DNA of 64,000 bases from Candidatus Alcyoniella australis (GTDB lineage: Bacteria; Lernaellota; Lernaellaia; JAVCCG01; Alcyoniellaceae), in contig JAVCCG010000020.1 in the NCBI GenBank assembly GCA_030765605.1, positions 7,039-71,038 on the forward strand, written 5' to 3'. The translations under genes and the position numbers were made by a program. Numbering within the stretch: position 1 is the first letter of the stretch; each line of letters begins with the position of its first letter. The notes below the pieces were generated by a model. It was given only the letters and a program-made list of their open reading frames with translations. It did no database searches and was not told where the DNA came from. Below, in pieces: positions 1-11,260 of the stretch.

Positions 1-474
1 GAGCTGTCCCAGCGCGCGGTGAAACTGCTTGAGGCAACCCCGTTTCACACGCAGCGCGGCGACGCCGAACTCAACCTCGCCGCCGTGGAGATCGAGCTGG
101 GCCGGCCCCGGCGAGCCCTGGCCAGGTTGCGGCTGGCCGACGAAGACTACGTGCAGGCGGACAACAACCGCAGCCGGGCCCTGGTGGCCAAGATCCGCGG
201 CGACCTGCGGCGCGAGGAGGGGGACCTGAACCGGGCGCTGGACGATTACACGCGGGCCCGCGACCTGGCGCTGATCAGCCCCAACCTGCTGCTATTGGCA
301 CATGTATACAACGACATGGCCGCGATCGAGCTGCGCCTCGAGCGGCCGGCCGTTGCGGCTTGGCACTTTTCCGCGGCCGAGGGGCTGGCAGCGGCCCTGG
401 GTATGTCCGAGTTGGAGCGCATCGCCCGCCAGGGACGTGAAACCGCCCAATCGCGCCTGGGCCCGGATTATTGA
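1..474 (+). CDS. TPR-repeat protein, C-terminal part (5' end outside window)
   Basis: The reading frame is open to the left edge, so this is the tail of a longer gene. An internal GTG at 19 is not convincing as a start because the codons before it continue the same helical pattern. The visible 157 residues are Ala/Leu/Arg-rich with repeated helix-turn-helix units, for example the stretches around LAAVEIELGRPRRALARL and AKIRGDLRREEGDLNRALDDY, which fit tetratricopeptide repeats. Such repeats are protein-interaction scaffolds and are often the C-terminal part of kinases or regulators. No catalytic domain is visible, so the function of the whole protein cannot be judged from this fragment. Confidence 0.7.
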   Translation, partial: ELSQRAVKLLEATPFHTQRGDAELNLAAVEIELGRPRRALARLRLADEDYVQADNNRSRALVAKIRGDLRREEGDLNRALDDYTRARDLALISPNLLLLAHVYNDMAAIELRLERPAVAAWHFSAAEGLAAALGMSELERIARQGRETAQSRLGPDY

Positions 475-856
475 TATCGTCCGGACCGGGACACAACCAC
501 CGACGTCCTGCCGAACTGGGCGTTCAAATGCCCGGATTTTAGTCGATTAACGTACTTTTCTTCTTCTTGACAAGGCAGGGACGCCATGACAAGGTTATTG
601 TCATTCAACCGTCGACCTGTATAACTGCTCGTGCTGCGTGGGCAGGACGCGCAAGATGCTGTAAGGACGGGGAAGATGGAGTGAAGCAGTATATGCTTGC
701 CCCGGAGGTGCGTGCTGTAAGAATTGAGCGATCAGGAGGATGATAGCCGGTGTTCCACGCATCGCTGACGCGACGCGTTAGGTAGCGCGGACCGGTTGTG
801 TAATTTTTTTCTCTTACGTCTACCCTCATTGCGGATGAGGAGTAGGAGGATTGCGG
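475..856 (+). other. Non-coding leader upstream of pilB
   Basis: About 380 bases with no supported gene. A weak GGGC/GCCC stem followed by ATTTTAG (about 515-541) may terminate the TPR gene. A perfect TTGACA stands at 567-572 but I see no good -10 box at 16-18 bases. A possible imperfect hairpin lies near 668-703 and a run of seven T at 804-810. No c-di-GMP riboswitch consensus could be matched. The pilB ribosome-binding site AGGAGGA is at 844-850. Confidence 0.4.
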
Positions 857-2590
<1,734 letters not shown>

Positions 2591-2647
2591 TGGATCGCTC
2601 GACTCGCGCAGCATCCACAGCCTGGGCAATTTTTTGAGGGAGCGTAA

Positions 2648-3766
2648 ATGGCTGACCTACATCAATTATTGAAAATCATGATCGAGCGCGGAGCCTCGGA
2701 CCTGCACATCACCACCGGCAGCCCGCCGCAGTACCGTATCGACGGCAAACTCACACCGTTGAACATGCCGCAGCTCACGGCCGCAGAGACCAAGCGACTG
2801 TGCTACAGCGTGCTGACCGACATACAGCGACAGCATTTCGAAGAGAGCAACGAGCTCGACTTGAGCTTCGGCGTCAAGGGGCTGGCGCGTTTCCGGGCCA
2901 ATGTCTACCGACAACGCGGCGCGGTGGCCGGCGCCTTCCGCACGATCCCGTTCAAGAGCTTCAGCTTATCCGAGCTGGGCCTGCCCAACGTGGTCAACGA
3001 GATTGTCAAGCGCCCCTCGGGCCTGATTCTGGTCACCGGCCCCACCGGCTGCGGCAAGAGCACCACGCTGACCTCGATCATCGACAAGATCAATATGTCG
3101 CGCAACCAGCACATCATCACCGTCGAGGATCCGATCGAGTACCTCCACGGACACAAGGGCTGCATCGTCAACCAGCGCGAGGTCGGAGCCGACACCCACA
3201 GCTTCGGCGCCGCGCTGAAGTACGTGCTGCGCCAGGACCCGGACATCGTGATGATCGGCGAGATGCGCGACCTGGAGACCATCGACGCGGCGCTGACCAT
3301 CTCCGAGACCGGCCATCTGACCTTCGCCACGCTGCACACCTCCTCGGCCGTATCCTCGATCAACCGCATCATCGACGTCTTCCCGCCGCACCAGCAGCCG
3401 CAAGTGCGCGCCCAGCTCAGCTTCGTGCTCGAGGGCGTGATCACCCAGCAGTTGATCCCCAAGGCCAACGGGGTCGGCCGCGTACTGGCCTGCGAGGTGA
3501 TGGTGCCCAACGCAGCGATCCGCAACCTGATCCGCGAGGACAAGGTCCATCAGATTTACAGTCAGATGCAGGTCGGCCAGTCCAAATTCGGCATGCTGAC
3601 GTTGAACCAAAGCCTGCTCAGCCTCTACGAGAAGGGGCTGATCTCGCTTAAGGAGGGCCAGGGCCGCTCGAACGAGCCCGACGAATTTCAGCAGATGCTC
3701 GAGGGACGCATCCCGACCACCTCATCGCCGCAAACCAAGAAACAGCAGCGTAGCAACAGTTCCTGA
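2648..3766 (+). CDS. pilT: Type IV pilus retraction ATPase PilT
   Basis: Depolymerises the pilus for twitching motility and DNA uptake, working opposite PilB on the same platform. It has the short PilT architecture (372 residues) without the MshEN domain. Walker A is GPTGCGKST from residue 131, with Cys where Ser is most usual. The Walker B region reads IVMIGEMRDLETI, the conserved His-box follows (TLHTSSAVSSI), and the PilT hallmark AIRNLIRE starts near residue 289. GAGGGAGCG precedes the ATG. The C-terminal ~30 residues are a hydrophilic, probably disordered tail rich in Ser, Gln and Lys. Confidence 0.96.
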   Translation: MADLHQLLKIMIERGASDLHITTGSPPQYRIDGKLTPLNMPQLTAAETKRLCYSVLTDIQRQHFEESNELDLSFGVKGLARFRANVYRQRGAVAGAFRTIPFKSFSLSELGLPNVVNEIVKRPSGLILVTGPTGCGKSTTLTSIIDKINMSRNQHIITVEDPIEYLHGHKGCIVNQREVGADTHSFGAALKYVLRQDPDIVMIGEMRDLETIDAALTISETGHLTFATLHTSSAVSSINRIIDVFPPHQQPQVRAQLSFVLEGVITQQLIPKANGVGRVLACEVMVPNAAIRNLIREDKVHQIYSQMQVGQSKFGMLTLNQSLLSLYEKGLISLKEGQGRSNEPDEFQQMLEGRIPTTSSPQTKKQQRSNSS

Positions 3767-3822
3767 TGCAATGATATACTGTGATGCGTTCGAACAGCGC
3801 CAGCTAGACAGGGGAACCGAAC

Positions 3823-5025
<1,203 letters not shown>

Positions 5026-5028
5026 ACC

Positions 5029-6708
5029 ATGCCCGCCACGCGGGCGAACATGACCCAAAGCAGCGCGACCGCCGAGCGGGAGATCACCCAGCTGTTATGG
5101 TGGTTGGTCTTCCTGCGGGTAATTGTTTCCGTCTTCATCCTCGGCGCGACGTTCCTGCTCGACGAGCCGTTCCACGTCCCGGTGTTCACTGTAGTCGTAG
5201 TCAACGTGCTGGCGACCCTGACGCTGGCTCTGCTGATTCCAACCTACGGACGGCGGCGGCTGTTCATCGCGCTGCTGGTCTACTGGGACTTCCTGTTCGT
5301 CGCGCTGCTGATCGGCCTGACCGGAATCTCGCGCTCGATTTTCAGCTTCCTGTTCCTGCTGGCGGTGATCAACGCCGGCATCCTGCTCAGCCGTCGTGAG
5401 GCGTTCCTCGCCGCGGCCCTGGCCCTGCTGACCTACACCGGCGTGCTGTCGATCGAGGTGCTGGGCCTGACGCCGTTCCCGCTGTGGAACCTGGTCCACT
5501 CCTCCGGCGATCCGATCTTGCCCGGCGAGATGATCTACAAGGTGCTGCTGCACGGCATGGCGTTCTTCGTCGCCGCGTTCCTCTCATCGTACGTCTCCGA
5601 ACAGTCGCGCAAACGGCAGGACGAGCTGATCAAGGCCCAGGTCGAGATCGAGGCGTTGCGCGCGCTGTACGAGAATATCGTCGCCTCGGTGCAGATCGGC
5701 ATCATCGCCCTGGACCGACAGGGTCTGGCATCGTTCGCCAACTCCAGCGCCGAAGTGCTGCTCGGACTGCGGCCCGGCGGTGTAAAGGGCCGCACGCTGC
5801 AGCAGCTGCTGCCCGAGATCGCCGAGCAACAGCCCGAGCGGATCCAGCACGGCGACCAGCACCACCGGCGCCGACTCGTGCTGCAGCGCCTCGATGAAGA
5901 GCCGCGCCATCTGCAGCTGTTCCGTTCGGACCTGCGCAACGTCGAGGGTCTGCGCATCGGCCAGATCGTGCTGCTCGAGGATCAGTCGGCCCTGCGCAAG
6001 ATGGAGCAGGAGGTCAAACGCTCGGACAAGCTCGCCGCCGTGGGAAAAATGGCCGCGGGCATCGCCCACGAGATCCGCAACCCCCTGGCGTCGATCAGCG
6101 GATCGGTGCAGCTGCTCAAAGGCGAGCTGGAGCTGGACGACCTCAACAGCAACCTGATGCAGATTGTGGTGCGCGAGGTCGACCGGCTGAACAAGCTGAT
6201 TTCCGAGTTCCTCGCCTTTGCCAAACCGGCCAAGATCGACGAGGAGATCGTCGACCTCAACCGGCTGATCGACGAGACGATCGACCTGTGCCGCAACGAT
6301 CCGCTGTATAACGATTCGTTCCAGTTCCGCAAGCGGCTGAGCAAGGGCGCTTATTTGCGGGCCGACGCCGACCAGCTGCGACAGCTGCTATGGAACCTGT
6401 TCATCAACTCGATGCAGGCCACACCCCACGGCGGCGAGGTGGTGGTGATCACCACCCTCGAGGGGCGCGCCAGCGACGCGGATCCGCTGCCCAAGGAAGT
6501 GCTGATTACCTGCTCGGACAACGGTGTCGGCATCCCCGAGAACGTGTTGCCGCAGATCTTCGATCCGTTCTTCACCACCAAGGAATCCGGCACGGGCCTG
6601 GGATTAACGACCGCCTATCGTATAATCGAAAACCATAACGGTACTATTTCCGTGGACAGCAAGCCGGGACTGGGTACGACCTTCAACATCACCCTGCCGT
6701 TGGGATAA
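5029..6708 (+). CDS. pilS: Sensor histidine kinase PilS
   Basis: Inner-membrane sensor kinase for pilin transcription; NtrB/PilS type. About six hydrophobic helices occupy residues ~20-195, followed by a short coiled linker, a PAS-like domain (~210-320), a HisKA dimerisation domain with the phospho-acceptor in GIAHEIRNPL (His347) and a HATPase domain with the N-box LLWNLFINSMQATP and the G boxes DNGVGIP and GTGLGL. In Pseudomonas, PilS also monitors the pilin level in the membrane. The start at 5029 lies three bases after pilC; ATG 5050 is a possible alternative. The partner pilR begins four bases downstream. Confidence 0.93.
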   Translation: MPATRANMTQSSATAEREITQLLWWLVFLRVIVSVFILGATFLLDEPFHVPVFTVVVVNVLATLTLALLIPTYGRRRLFIALLVYWDFLFVALLIGLTGISRSIFSFLFLLAVINAGILLSRREAFLAAALALLTYTGVLSIEVLGLTPFPLWNLVHSSGDPILPGEMIYKVLLHGMAFFVAAFLSSYVSEQSRKRQDELIKAQVEIEALRALYENIVASVQIGIIALDRQGLASFANSSAEVLLGLRPGGVKGRTLQQLLPEIAEQQPERIQHGDQHHRRRLVLQRLDEEPRHLQLFRSDLRNVEGLRIGQIVLLEDQSALRKMEQEVKRSDKLAAVGKMAAGIAHEIRNPLASISGSVQLLKGELELDDLNSNLMQIVVREVDRLNKLISEFLAFAKPAKIDEEIVDLNRLIDETIDLCRNDPLYNDSFQFRKRLSKGAYLRADADQLRQLLWNLFINSMQATPHGGEVVVITTLEGRASDADPLPKEVLITCSDNGVGIPENVLPQIFDPFFTTKESGTGLGLTTAYRIIENHNGTISVDSKPGLGTTFNITLPLG

Positions 6709-6712
6709 TAAA

Positions 6713-8116
6713 ATGGAACGGATCCTGGTAGTCGACGACGAACTGAGCATGCGCGAGTTCCTGACGATCATGCTGCACAAAGAGGGCTACGAGAGCGGCT
6801 CGGCATCGACCGGTGTCGAGGCGCTGCAACAGCTCGAGGCGGAGCGCGGCTTCGACCTGATGATTTCCGACATCCGCATGCCCGGGATGGACGGCATCGA
6901 GCTGCTCAAGCAGGCCCAACGGATCGCGCCGGATATGGGCGTGATCCTGATCACCGCCTACGCCTCGATCGACTCGGCGGTGGAGGCGATGGAGCTGGGC
7001 GCCTACGACTACATTACCAAGCCGTTCAAGGTCGAGGAAATTCGCCACGTAGTGCGCAACGCGCTGGATAAGCAACGCCTGATGCGCGAGAACCTGCTGA
7101 TGCGCAATGAGCTGCGCTCGCGCTACACCTTCGGTTCAATCGTTGGCGCCTCGCGGCAGATGCTCGAGATCTTCGATATGCTCAGCCGCGTGGCGGCCAC
7201 GCGCTCCTCGGTGCTGGTCGAGGGCGAGAGCGGCACGGGCAAGGAGCTGGTCGCCAAGGCGATCCACCACAACTCCGATCGCAAAGACGGGCCGTTCGTC
7301 ATTATCAACTGCGGCGCGCTTCCCGAAAACCTAATGGAGAGCGAGCTGTTCGGCCACAAAAAGGGTAGTTTCACCGGCGCGATCGCCAACAAGCTCGGCC
7401 TGTTCAAGCTCGCGGATCACGGCACGGTGTTCCTCGACGAGATCGGCGACCTGCCGCTGTCGCTGCAGGTCAAGCTGCTGCGCGTGCTGCAAGAGAAGAT
7501 CTTCTTCCCCGTCGGATCGGTGGAAGCCGAATCGGTGGACGTGCGGATCATCTCCGCCACCAACCGCGACCTGAGCGAGATGATCAAGCACGAGCAGTTC
7601 CGCGAGGATCTGTACTATCGGCTCAACGTGATCCAGATCTGCATGCCGCCGCTCAAACAGCGGCGCGAAGACATCCCGGTGCTGGCCAATTACTTCCTCG
7701 ACCAATACTCCAAGGAATTTGGCAAAAAAATCGTGCGCATCAGCGCCGAGGCGATGAAGGCCCTCGAGGAATACAACTTCCCGGGCAACGTGCGCGAGCT
7801 GGAAAACATCATCGAACGCGCCGTGGCCCTGGAAAAATCCAGCGTTATCCTGCTCGAGAGCCTGCCGCCCACGGTAATCAGCGCCGAGGCCAATAAACAA
7901 GAGCCGACTCAGGACCAGATCGTCGTTCCCAGGATCGGCGATGTACAGGTCGACCTGGAACAGCTCGTGGGCCGCTTCGAGAAACAGCTGCTGATCCAGG
8001 CTCTGGACAAATGCGATGGAGTAAAGATCCGAGCCGCGGAGCTGCTAAATATCTCGCTACGGTCGCTACGTTATCGCCTCGAGAAGTACGATCTGGACAC
8101 CGGCGACGAGAACTAA
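6713..8116 (+). CDS. pilR: Sigma-54-dependent response regulator PilR
   Basis: NtrC-family activator with three domains: a receiver (residues 1-120; acidic pocket D8/D9, phospho-acceptor D53, T81, K103), a sigma-54 AAA+ domain (~140-375; Walker A GESGTGKE from 171; sigma-54 contact loop GSFTGA at 218-223, a Ser variant of GAFTGA) and a C-terminal Fis-type helix-turn-helix (~425-465). It sits directly after its kinase pilS and directly before the sigma-54 pilin promoter. Paired dyads at 8118-8155, just past its stop codon, are its likely binding sites. 467 residues is normal for PilR. Confidence 0.95.
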   Translation: MERILVVDDELSMREFLTIMLHKEGYESGSASTGVEALQQLEAERGFDLMISDIRMPGMDGIELLKQAQRIAPDMGVILITAYASIDSAVEAMELGAYDYITKPFKVEEIRHVVRNALDKQRLMRENLLMRNELRSRYTFGSIVGASRQMLEIFDMLSRVAATRSSVLVEGESGTGKELVAKAIHHNSDRKDGPFVIINCGALPENLMESELFGHKKGSFTGAIANKLGLFKLADHGTVFLDEIGDLPLSLQVKLLRVLQEKIFFPVGSVEAESVDVRIISATNRDLSEMIKHEQFREDLYYRLNVIQICMPPLKQRREDIPVLANYFLDQYSKEFGKKIVRISAEAMKALEEYNFPGNVRELENIIERAVALEKSSVILLESLPPTVISAEANKQEPTQDQIVVPRIGDVQVDLEQLVGRFEKQLLIQALDKCDGVKIRAAELLNISLRSLRYRLEKYDLDTGDEN

Positions 8117-8117
8117 A

Positions 8118-8155
8118 GTGACAATTTTTGTCACCTGGGTGACGTAAATTGTCAC
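8118..8155. promoter_or_regulatory. Paired inverted repeats, probable PilR enhancer sites
   Basis: A perfect dyad GTGACAATTTTTGTCAC lies at 8118-8134 (7-base arms, 3-base spacer). A second, shorter dyad at 8139-8155 has GTGAC and GTCAC arms. The two begin 21 bases apart, about two helical turns, so they face the same side of the DNA, and they lie ~140-175 bases upstream of the -24/-12 promoter. This is the usual geometry for activator-dimer sites of sigma-54 promoters. No U-run follows, which argues against a terminator. Assignment to PilR is inference from position. Confidence 0.7.
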
Positions 8156-8293
8156 TTTTCCCCTATACTTTCTTTACAAGTGTTTGTTTTTTCACATATT
8201 ATGGGTATACGTCGCGGTGTTTTGAATATATTTGCCGCAATATTTCAGTTGGTTAGGAACTTCACTAAACAATAACGTGAGCAGCCCGCCACT

Positions 8294-8309
8294 CGGCACG
8301 TAGTTTGCT
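8294..8309 (+). promoter_or_regulatory. Sigma-54 (-24/-12) promoter of pilA
   Basis: CGGCACG at 8294-8300, four bases, then TTGCT at 8305-8309. The invariant GG (8295-8296) and GC (8307-8308) are spaced exactly as in the consensus TGGCACG-N4-TTGCW. Transcription should start near 8320, giving a leader of ~37 bases that contains the AGGAGG ribosome site before pilA. The gene for its activator, pilR, lies immediately upstream. Confidence 0.85.
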
Positions 8310-8356
8310 TATTTCATCTGACAAGAATCAATAAACCGTTTGCAGGAGGTATCTCA

Positions 8357-8716
8357 ATGAACCGTAAGGGTTTCACGCTGATCGAGTTGATGATCGTTGT
8401 TGCGATCATCGGTATTCTGGCTCTGATTGCCATTCCTAACTTCATGAGCCTGCGCGCCCGTGCGTATGACGCCTCGGCCGTTTCGGCTGGCCGCAATGCC
8501 CGCCTTGCCCAGGAAGTCTACTACCAGAACAGTGGTGGTGACCAGGGTGGCGGTTACAGCAACACCATCGATGGCCTGCTGACCATCGACCCGAACCTGA
8601 CCGACGACGGGGAAGTCAGCTGGATGTTCGGCGCCACCAGCGCCAGCGCCACCGGTTACACCTTCACCACCTGGCATCCGAAGGGTGGCGGCAGCACCAA
8701 CGTTTGGGAAGACTAA
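8357..8716 (+). CDS. pilA: Type IV major pilin PilA
   Basis: Structural pilus subunit. The short leader MNRKG is followed by the class III prepilin signature FTLIELMIVV, so the prepilin peptidase should cut between Gly5 and Phe6 and leave the conserved Glu at mature position 5. The first ~30 mature residues form the single hydrophobic N-terminal helix. The C-terminal ~80 residues are a small globular domain rich in Gly, Ser and Thr without a cysteine pair. At 119 residues the precursor is shorter than the ~150-residue Pseudomonas pilin but longer than the Geobacter short pilin. AGGAGGT precedes the ATG. It is transcribed from its own sigma-54 promoter and ends at a strong terminator. Confidence 0.95.
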   Translation: MNRKGFTLIELMIVVAIIGILALIAIPNFMSLRARAYDASAVSAGRNARLAQEVYYQNSGGDQGGGYSNTIDGLLTIDPNLTDDGEVSWMFGATSASATGYTFTTWHPKGGGSTNVWED

Positions 8717-8740
8717 TTCAACTCTGTTGATTCGGAAACG

Positions 8741-8771
8741 AAAAGGGCGGGTTTCGACCCGCCCTTTTTTT
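8741..8771 (+). terminator. Rho-independent terminator of pilA (possibly bidirectional)
   Basis: The stem AAAAGGGCGGGT / ACCCGCCCTTTT with loop TTCG is followed by more T. The A-run on its left side means it could also stop transcription of the leftward gene at 8818-9420. Confidence 0.93.
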
Positions 8772-8817
8772 ATTCCCACCGGGCTCGTATCCACCCGATA
8801 ATTTAATACTTTGAAAT

Positions 8818-9420
8818 TCAGCGCAGGCTGAGCGATTTAACAAAGGCCAACAGCGCCTCGGGTCCTTTGCCCGCGGGCGCGCTGAACAGCACCGAATCCA
8901 ATTCCCTACGACCAGTCTGTTTATCGTAGACCCCGCCGCTAAGCGTACTCCAGGCCCGGACCTGGCGCAGACTGCGTAGCCGCTTGGCGCCCCGGAAGTA
9001 ATAGGCGCGGCGACTACCGCTGGAACGATCGACGTGGTCGCCGAGAAATTCCAGTTGGTACTGCAAGCCGTTGGGGGGCGAGAACCTGATCCAGCCCTGA
9101 TGCACCGCCGCCTGCCGAGCCAGGCCCGGAATCTGTACGCTGCTGCCGTGCTCCACGCTGAAGCCCATGAAGCGCTCGAGGTCCGTCGGGTCGAGAAAGC
9201 CGCGCAGGTCGGCGCGGGCCCGCAGCTCGAGGCGGCAGGCGACCTGGCGCTTGGAGCCGTCTTGGCCCAGCAGCGTGTTGTACTCCTCGGTCGATTCAAG
9301 GCGTTCGGTAAAATCGAGCCGCGCCTCGGGCAGCAGCCCGCTGGAACGCAGGGCGCCCACGGCCACGGCATTGGTCAGGCTCAGCACGTTCATCGTCAGA
9401 TTGCTCAGCAGCCTTGGCAC
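8818..9420 (-). CDS. Uncharacterised protein, 200 residues
   Basis: A complete frame with codon use like its neighbours but no recognised catalytic motif. It begins MPRLLSNLTM and has no clear signal peptide or membrane helix. The order of motifs (FTERLES, then DLRGFLDPTDLERFMGF, then WIRFSPPNGLQYQLEF, then AYYFRGAKRLR) recalls the beta-rich accessory domain attached to some large bacterial GMC-type oxidoreductases. No flavin-binding domain is present here, so this is only a weak resemblance. It is monocistronic, convergent with pilA and divergent from the DUF169 gene. Confidence 0.55.
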   Translation of the reverse strand: MPRLLSNLTMNVLSLTNAVAVGALRSSGLLPEARLDFTERLESTEEYNTLLGQDGSKRQVACRLELRARADLRGFLDPTDLERFMGFSVEHGSSVQIPGLARQAAVHQGWIRFSPPNGLQYQLEFLGDHVDRSSGSRRAYYFRGAKRLRSLRQVRAWSTLSGGVYDKQTGRRELDSVLFSAPAGKGPEALLAFVKSLSLR

Positions 9421-9578
9421 CGGATCACTCCTTTGAACGGGCTGCGGATTATACCCGCGACGATCAAGCTAGTCCATGCCCAATCCGGTCCGGTCGATTT
9501 GTGCTCTGCAATTGACCGCAGCGGTGTAGAAACCGAAGATGATGCAGACAGCGAACAGCCATCCAGAAGGAGTTGTTG

Positions 9579-10289
9579 ATGCCGCCTGATCAGCAATATC
9601 TAATTGAGAAAGCCGGACTGAGCCTGCCGTTGATCGGCGTTTACGACGCGCCGGAAGTTGCGGCGTTCGAACCGTTGTGTTCGCCCCAGCCCGGCAAGTG
9701 GGCCTGCCCGTTTATGTTCTTTAAAAGCTGGCAACGCGGCCAGACCCTGCTGCTGACGCACGAGTGCTATGGCTGCGGCGGAGCCGGCACGTCGCTGTTC
9801 GACCAACAGACCCGCACACGCGAGGAGTACGTCGACTTCCTCTACGGCTAAGAGGGGCTCAAGGCCTCCAAGGAGCTGATGGGACGCTGGATCGACGCGC
9901 GCCGCAACTACCGGCCGCAGCACGGTCAACTGCTGATCGGGCCGTTGCGCGACAAGCAGTACGAGCATCTCAAGACCGTGACCTTCTTCGTCAACCCCGA
10001 CCAGCTGAGCCTGTTCGTGATCGGTGCGCACTACACGCCGTTGATCAGCGCACCGTTCTCCTCGGCCTGCGGCCTGCTGCTGCCGCTGTTCGACGATCTA
10101 GAGCGGCCCGCGGCGATCATCGGCGCCACGGACATTGCGGTGCAGCGTCACCTGCCGCCCGATATCCTGGCCTTCAGCGTGACCAAGCCGCTGTACGAGC
10201 AGCTGTGCGCCTTGGACGAGCACAGTTTCCTTAACAAGAAATTCTGGCAGGACGTACGCAAGGCGCGCTCGCGGGAAAACAAGGACTGA
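9579..10289 (+). pseudogene. DUF169-family gene interrupted by an in-frame TAA
   Basis: Two collinear frames make one DUF169-like protein of about 236 codons. The first part (9579-9851) contains the Cys-rich core HECYGCGGAG typical of that family and ends at TAA 9849-9851, right after DFLYG. Reading on in the same frame gives EGLKASKELMGRWIDARR and the remaining family sequence to the stop at 10287-10289. There is no frame change, so a single base substitution explains the break. The start ATG has AGAAGGAG six bases upstream. The biochemical role of DUF169 proteins is unknown. Options are a recent nonsense mutation, a sequencing or assembly error, or two separately translated pieces (ATG 9879 lacks an obvious ribosome site). 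Confidence 0.75.
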
Positions 10290-10295
10290 CGGCGT

Positions 10296-11114
10296 TCAGC
10301 CCTCCTGCTGAGCCCGGCGCACCTTGCGGTCGGCGATCCATTCGCGCAGACCTGGCGCGAGGCGAGTGACCAGATGGATCAGCTTGGCGCCGCGTCCGGG
10401 CAGGATCAGGAAGCGCCGTTTGGGCAGCTCCTCAAACAGCGCGTCGGCCACCTGGTCGGCGGTCATGGTGCCCGCGTTGCGGTTGAGCGCAAGCTGCTCC
10501 TTGGGCCGCGACTGGTTGGCCGTGCGCCACAGCGGCGTGTCCACGGCCCCGGGACAGAGCACGCAGACGTTGATCCCGTACTGCTTGAGTTCGGCGCGCA
10601 GGCACTCGGAGAATCCGACCACCCCGAATTTGGACGCGGAGTAGGCTGTGGAGCCGAAGACGCCGATCAGCCCGCCGATGGAGCCCAGATTGACGATGTG
10701 TCCGGCGCCGGGCTTCATCGCCTCGATCACCGCGGCGACCACGTTGCGCGTACCCAGCACGTTGATCCGCAGATAGGCTTCGAAGCGCCGCGCGTCGATT
10801 TTCTCGAAGTAATCCGCGCCGCCGATCCCCGCCGAGTTCAGCAGCAGGTAGGGCGCTCCGAACTCGCGCACGGCGCGGCCCAGCTCGCGGCGCACCGCCT
10901 CGTCGTCCGACACGTCGAGCCGCAGCGTCTCCACGCGCTGCGGCGGCGAACGCCGATCCTGCTCGATCTCGCTACGCGCCCGGTCAAAGACCTGCTCGTC
11001 GTCCACGGAGAAGATCAAGACGTTGGCGCCGTGCCGCGCGCACCAACGAGCCACGCCCAGGCCGATGCCGCTGGTTCCGCCGCTGATAAAACACCACTTG
11101 CCGTCGATCTGCAT
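10296..11114 (-). CDS. Short-chain dehydrogenase/reductase (SDR)
   Basis: NAD(P)-dependent Rossmann-fold oxidoreductase, 272 residues. The cofactor motif GGTSGIG is at residues ~12-18, the NNAG-like motif reads LNSAGIG, and the catalytic triad is Ser145, Tyr158 and Lys162 (YSASK). The C-terminal motif RRFLILPGRGAKLIHLVTRLAPGL resembles the tail of 3-ketodihydrosphingosine-reductase-like SDRs that act on lipids, but the substrate cannot be read from sequence. The start at 11114 is preceded by GGGAGG. A longer frame reaching 11186 runs through an inverted-repeat region and is unlikely to be translated. Confidence 0.88.
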   Translation of the reverse strand: MQIDGKWCFISGGTSGIGLGVARWCARHGANVLIFSVDDEQVFDRARSEIEQDRRSPPQRVETLRLDVSDDEAVRRELGRAVREFGAPYLLLNSAGIGGADYFEKIDARRFEAYLRINVLGTRNVVAAVIEAMKPGAGHIVNLGSIGGLIGVFGSTAYSASKFGVVGFSECLRAELKQYGINVCVLCPGAVDTPLWRTANQSRPKEQLALNRNAGTMTADQVADALFEELPKRRFLILPGRGAKLIHLVTRLAPGLREWIADRKVRRAQQEG

Positions 11115-11126
11115 CGCACCTCCCTT

Positions 11127-11187
11127 AACCTGGATTATTTTAGTCCAGGTTGGAAACAGCGGATTTTGCCAGCCTGGATGATTCACG
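11127..11187. repeat. Inverted-repeat cluster resembling ends of the 24-kb mobile element
   Basis: AACCTGGA (11127-11134) and TCCAGGTT (11144-11151) form a perfect 8-base inverted repeat. A further copy of the motif, AGCCTGGATGATTCACG, lies at 11171-11187. It matches the terminal repeat of the element at 23996-24177 (AGCCTGGATTACTCATG as read inward from its right end) with a few differences. It could be a decayed insertion remnant just upstream of the SDR gene. Confidence 0.45.
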
Positions 11188-11210
11188 CGAATGCGTCAAT
11201 ACGATGAAAA

Positions 11211-11237
11211 TGAAAAAGGGGCTGCGCGGGCAGCCCC
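11211..11237 (-). terminator. Rho-independent terminator of the outer-membrane barrel gene
   Basis: The stem GGGGCTGC (11218-11225) / GCAGCCCC (11230-11237) has a four-base loop. Read on the minus strand it is followed by five U residues. It lies 23 bases past the stop codon of the leftward gene at 11261. Confidence 0.88.
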
Positions 11238-11260
11238 TATAACTTGCGAATTGTGGCGGA

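Noticed and set aside
475-856. c-di-GMP (GEMM) riboswitch in the pilB leader
   Set aside because: The conserved GEMM segments could not be found in the right order.
8118-8134. Perfect palindrome after pilR as a rho-independent terminator
   Set aside because: The stem is AT-rich and no T-run follows; a second dyad and a sigma-54 promoter nearby make an activator site more likely.
9849-9851. Recoded stop codon (selenocysteine or pyrrolysine) in the DUF169 gene
   Set aside because: The codon is TAA, not TGA or TAG, and no recoding structure is visible.
11115-11186. N-terminal extension of the SDR protein
   Set aside because: A strong ribosome site precedes ATG 11114 and the Rossmann motif then starts at the usual position; the extension crosses inverted repeats.
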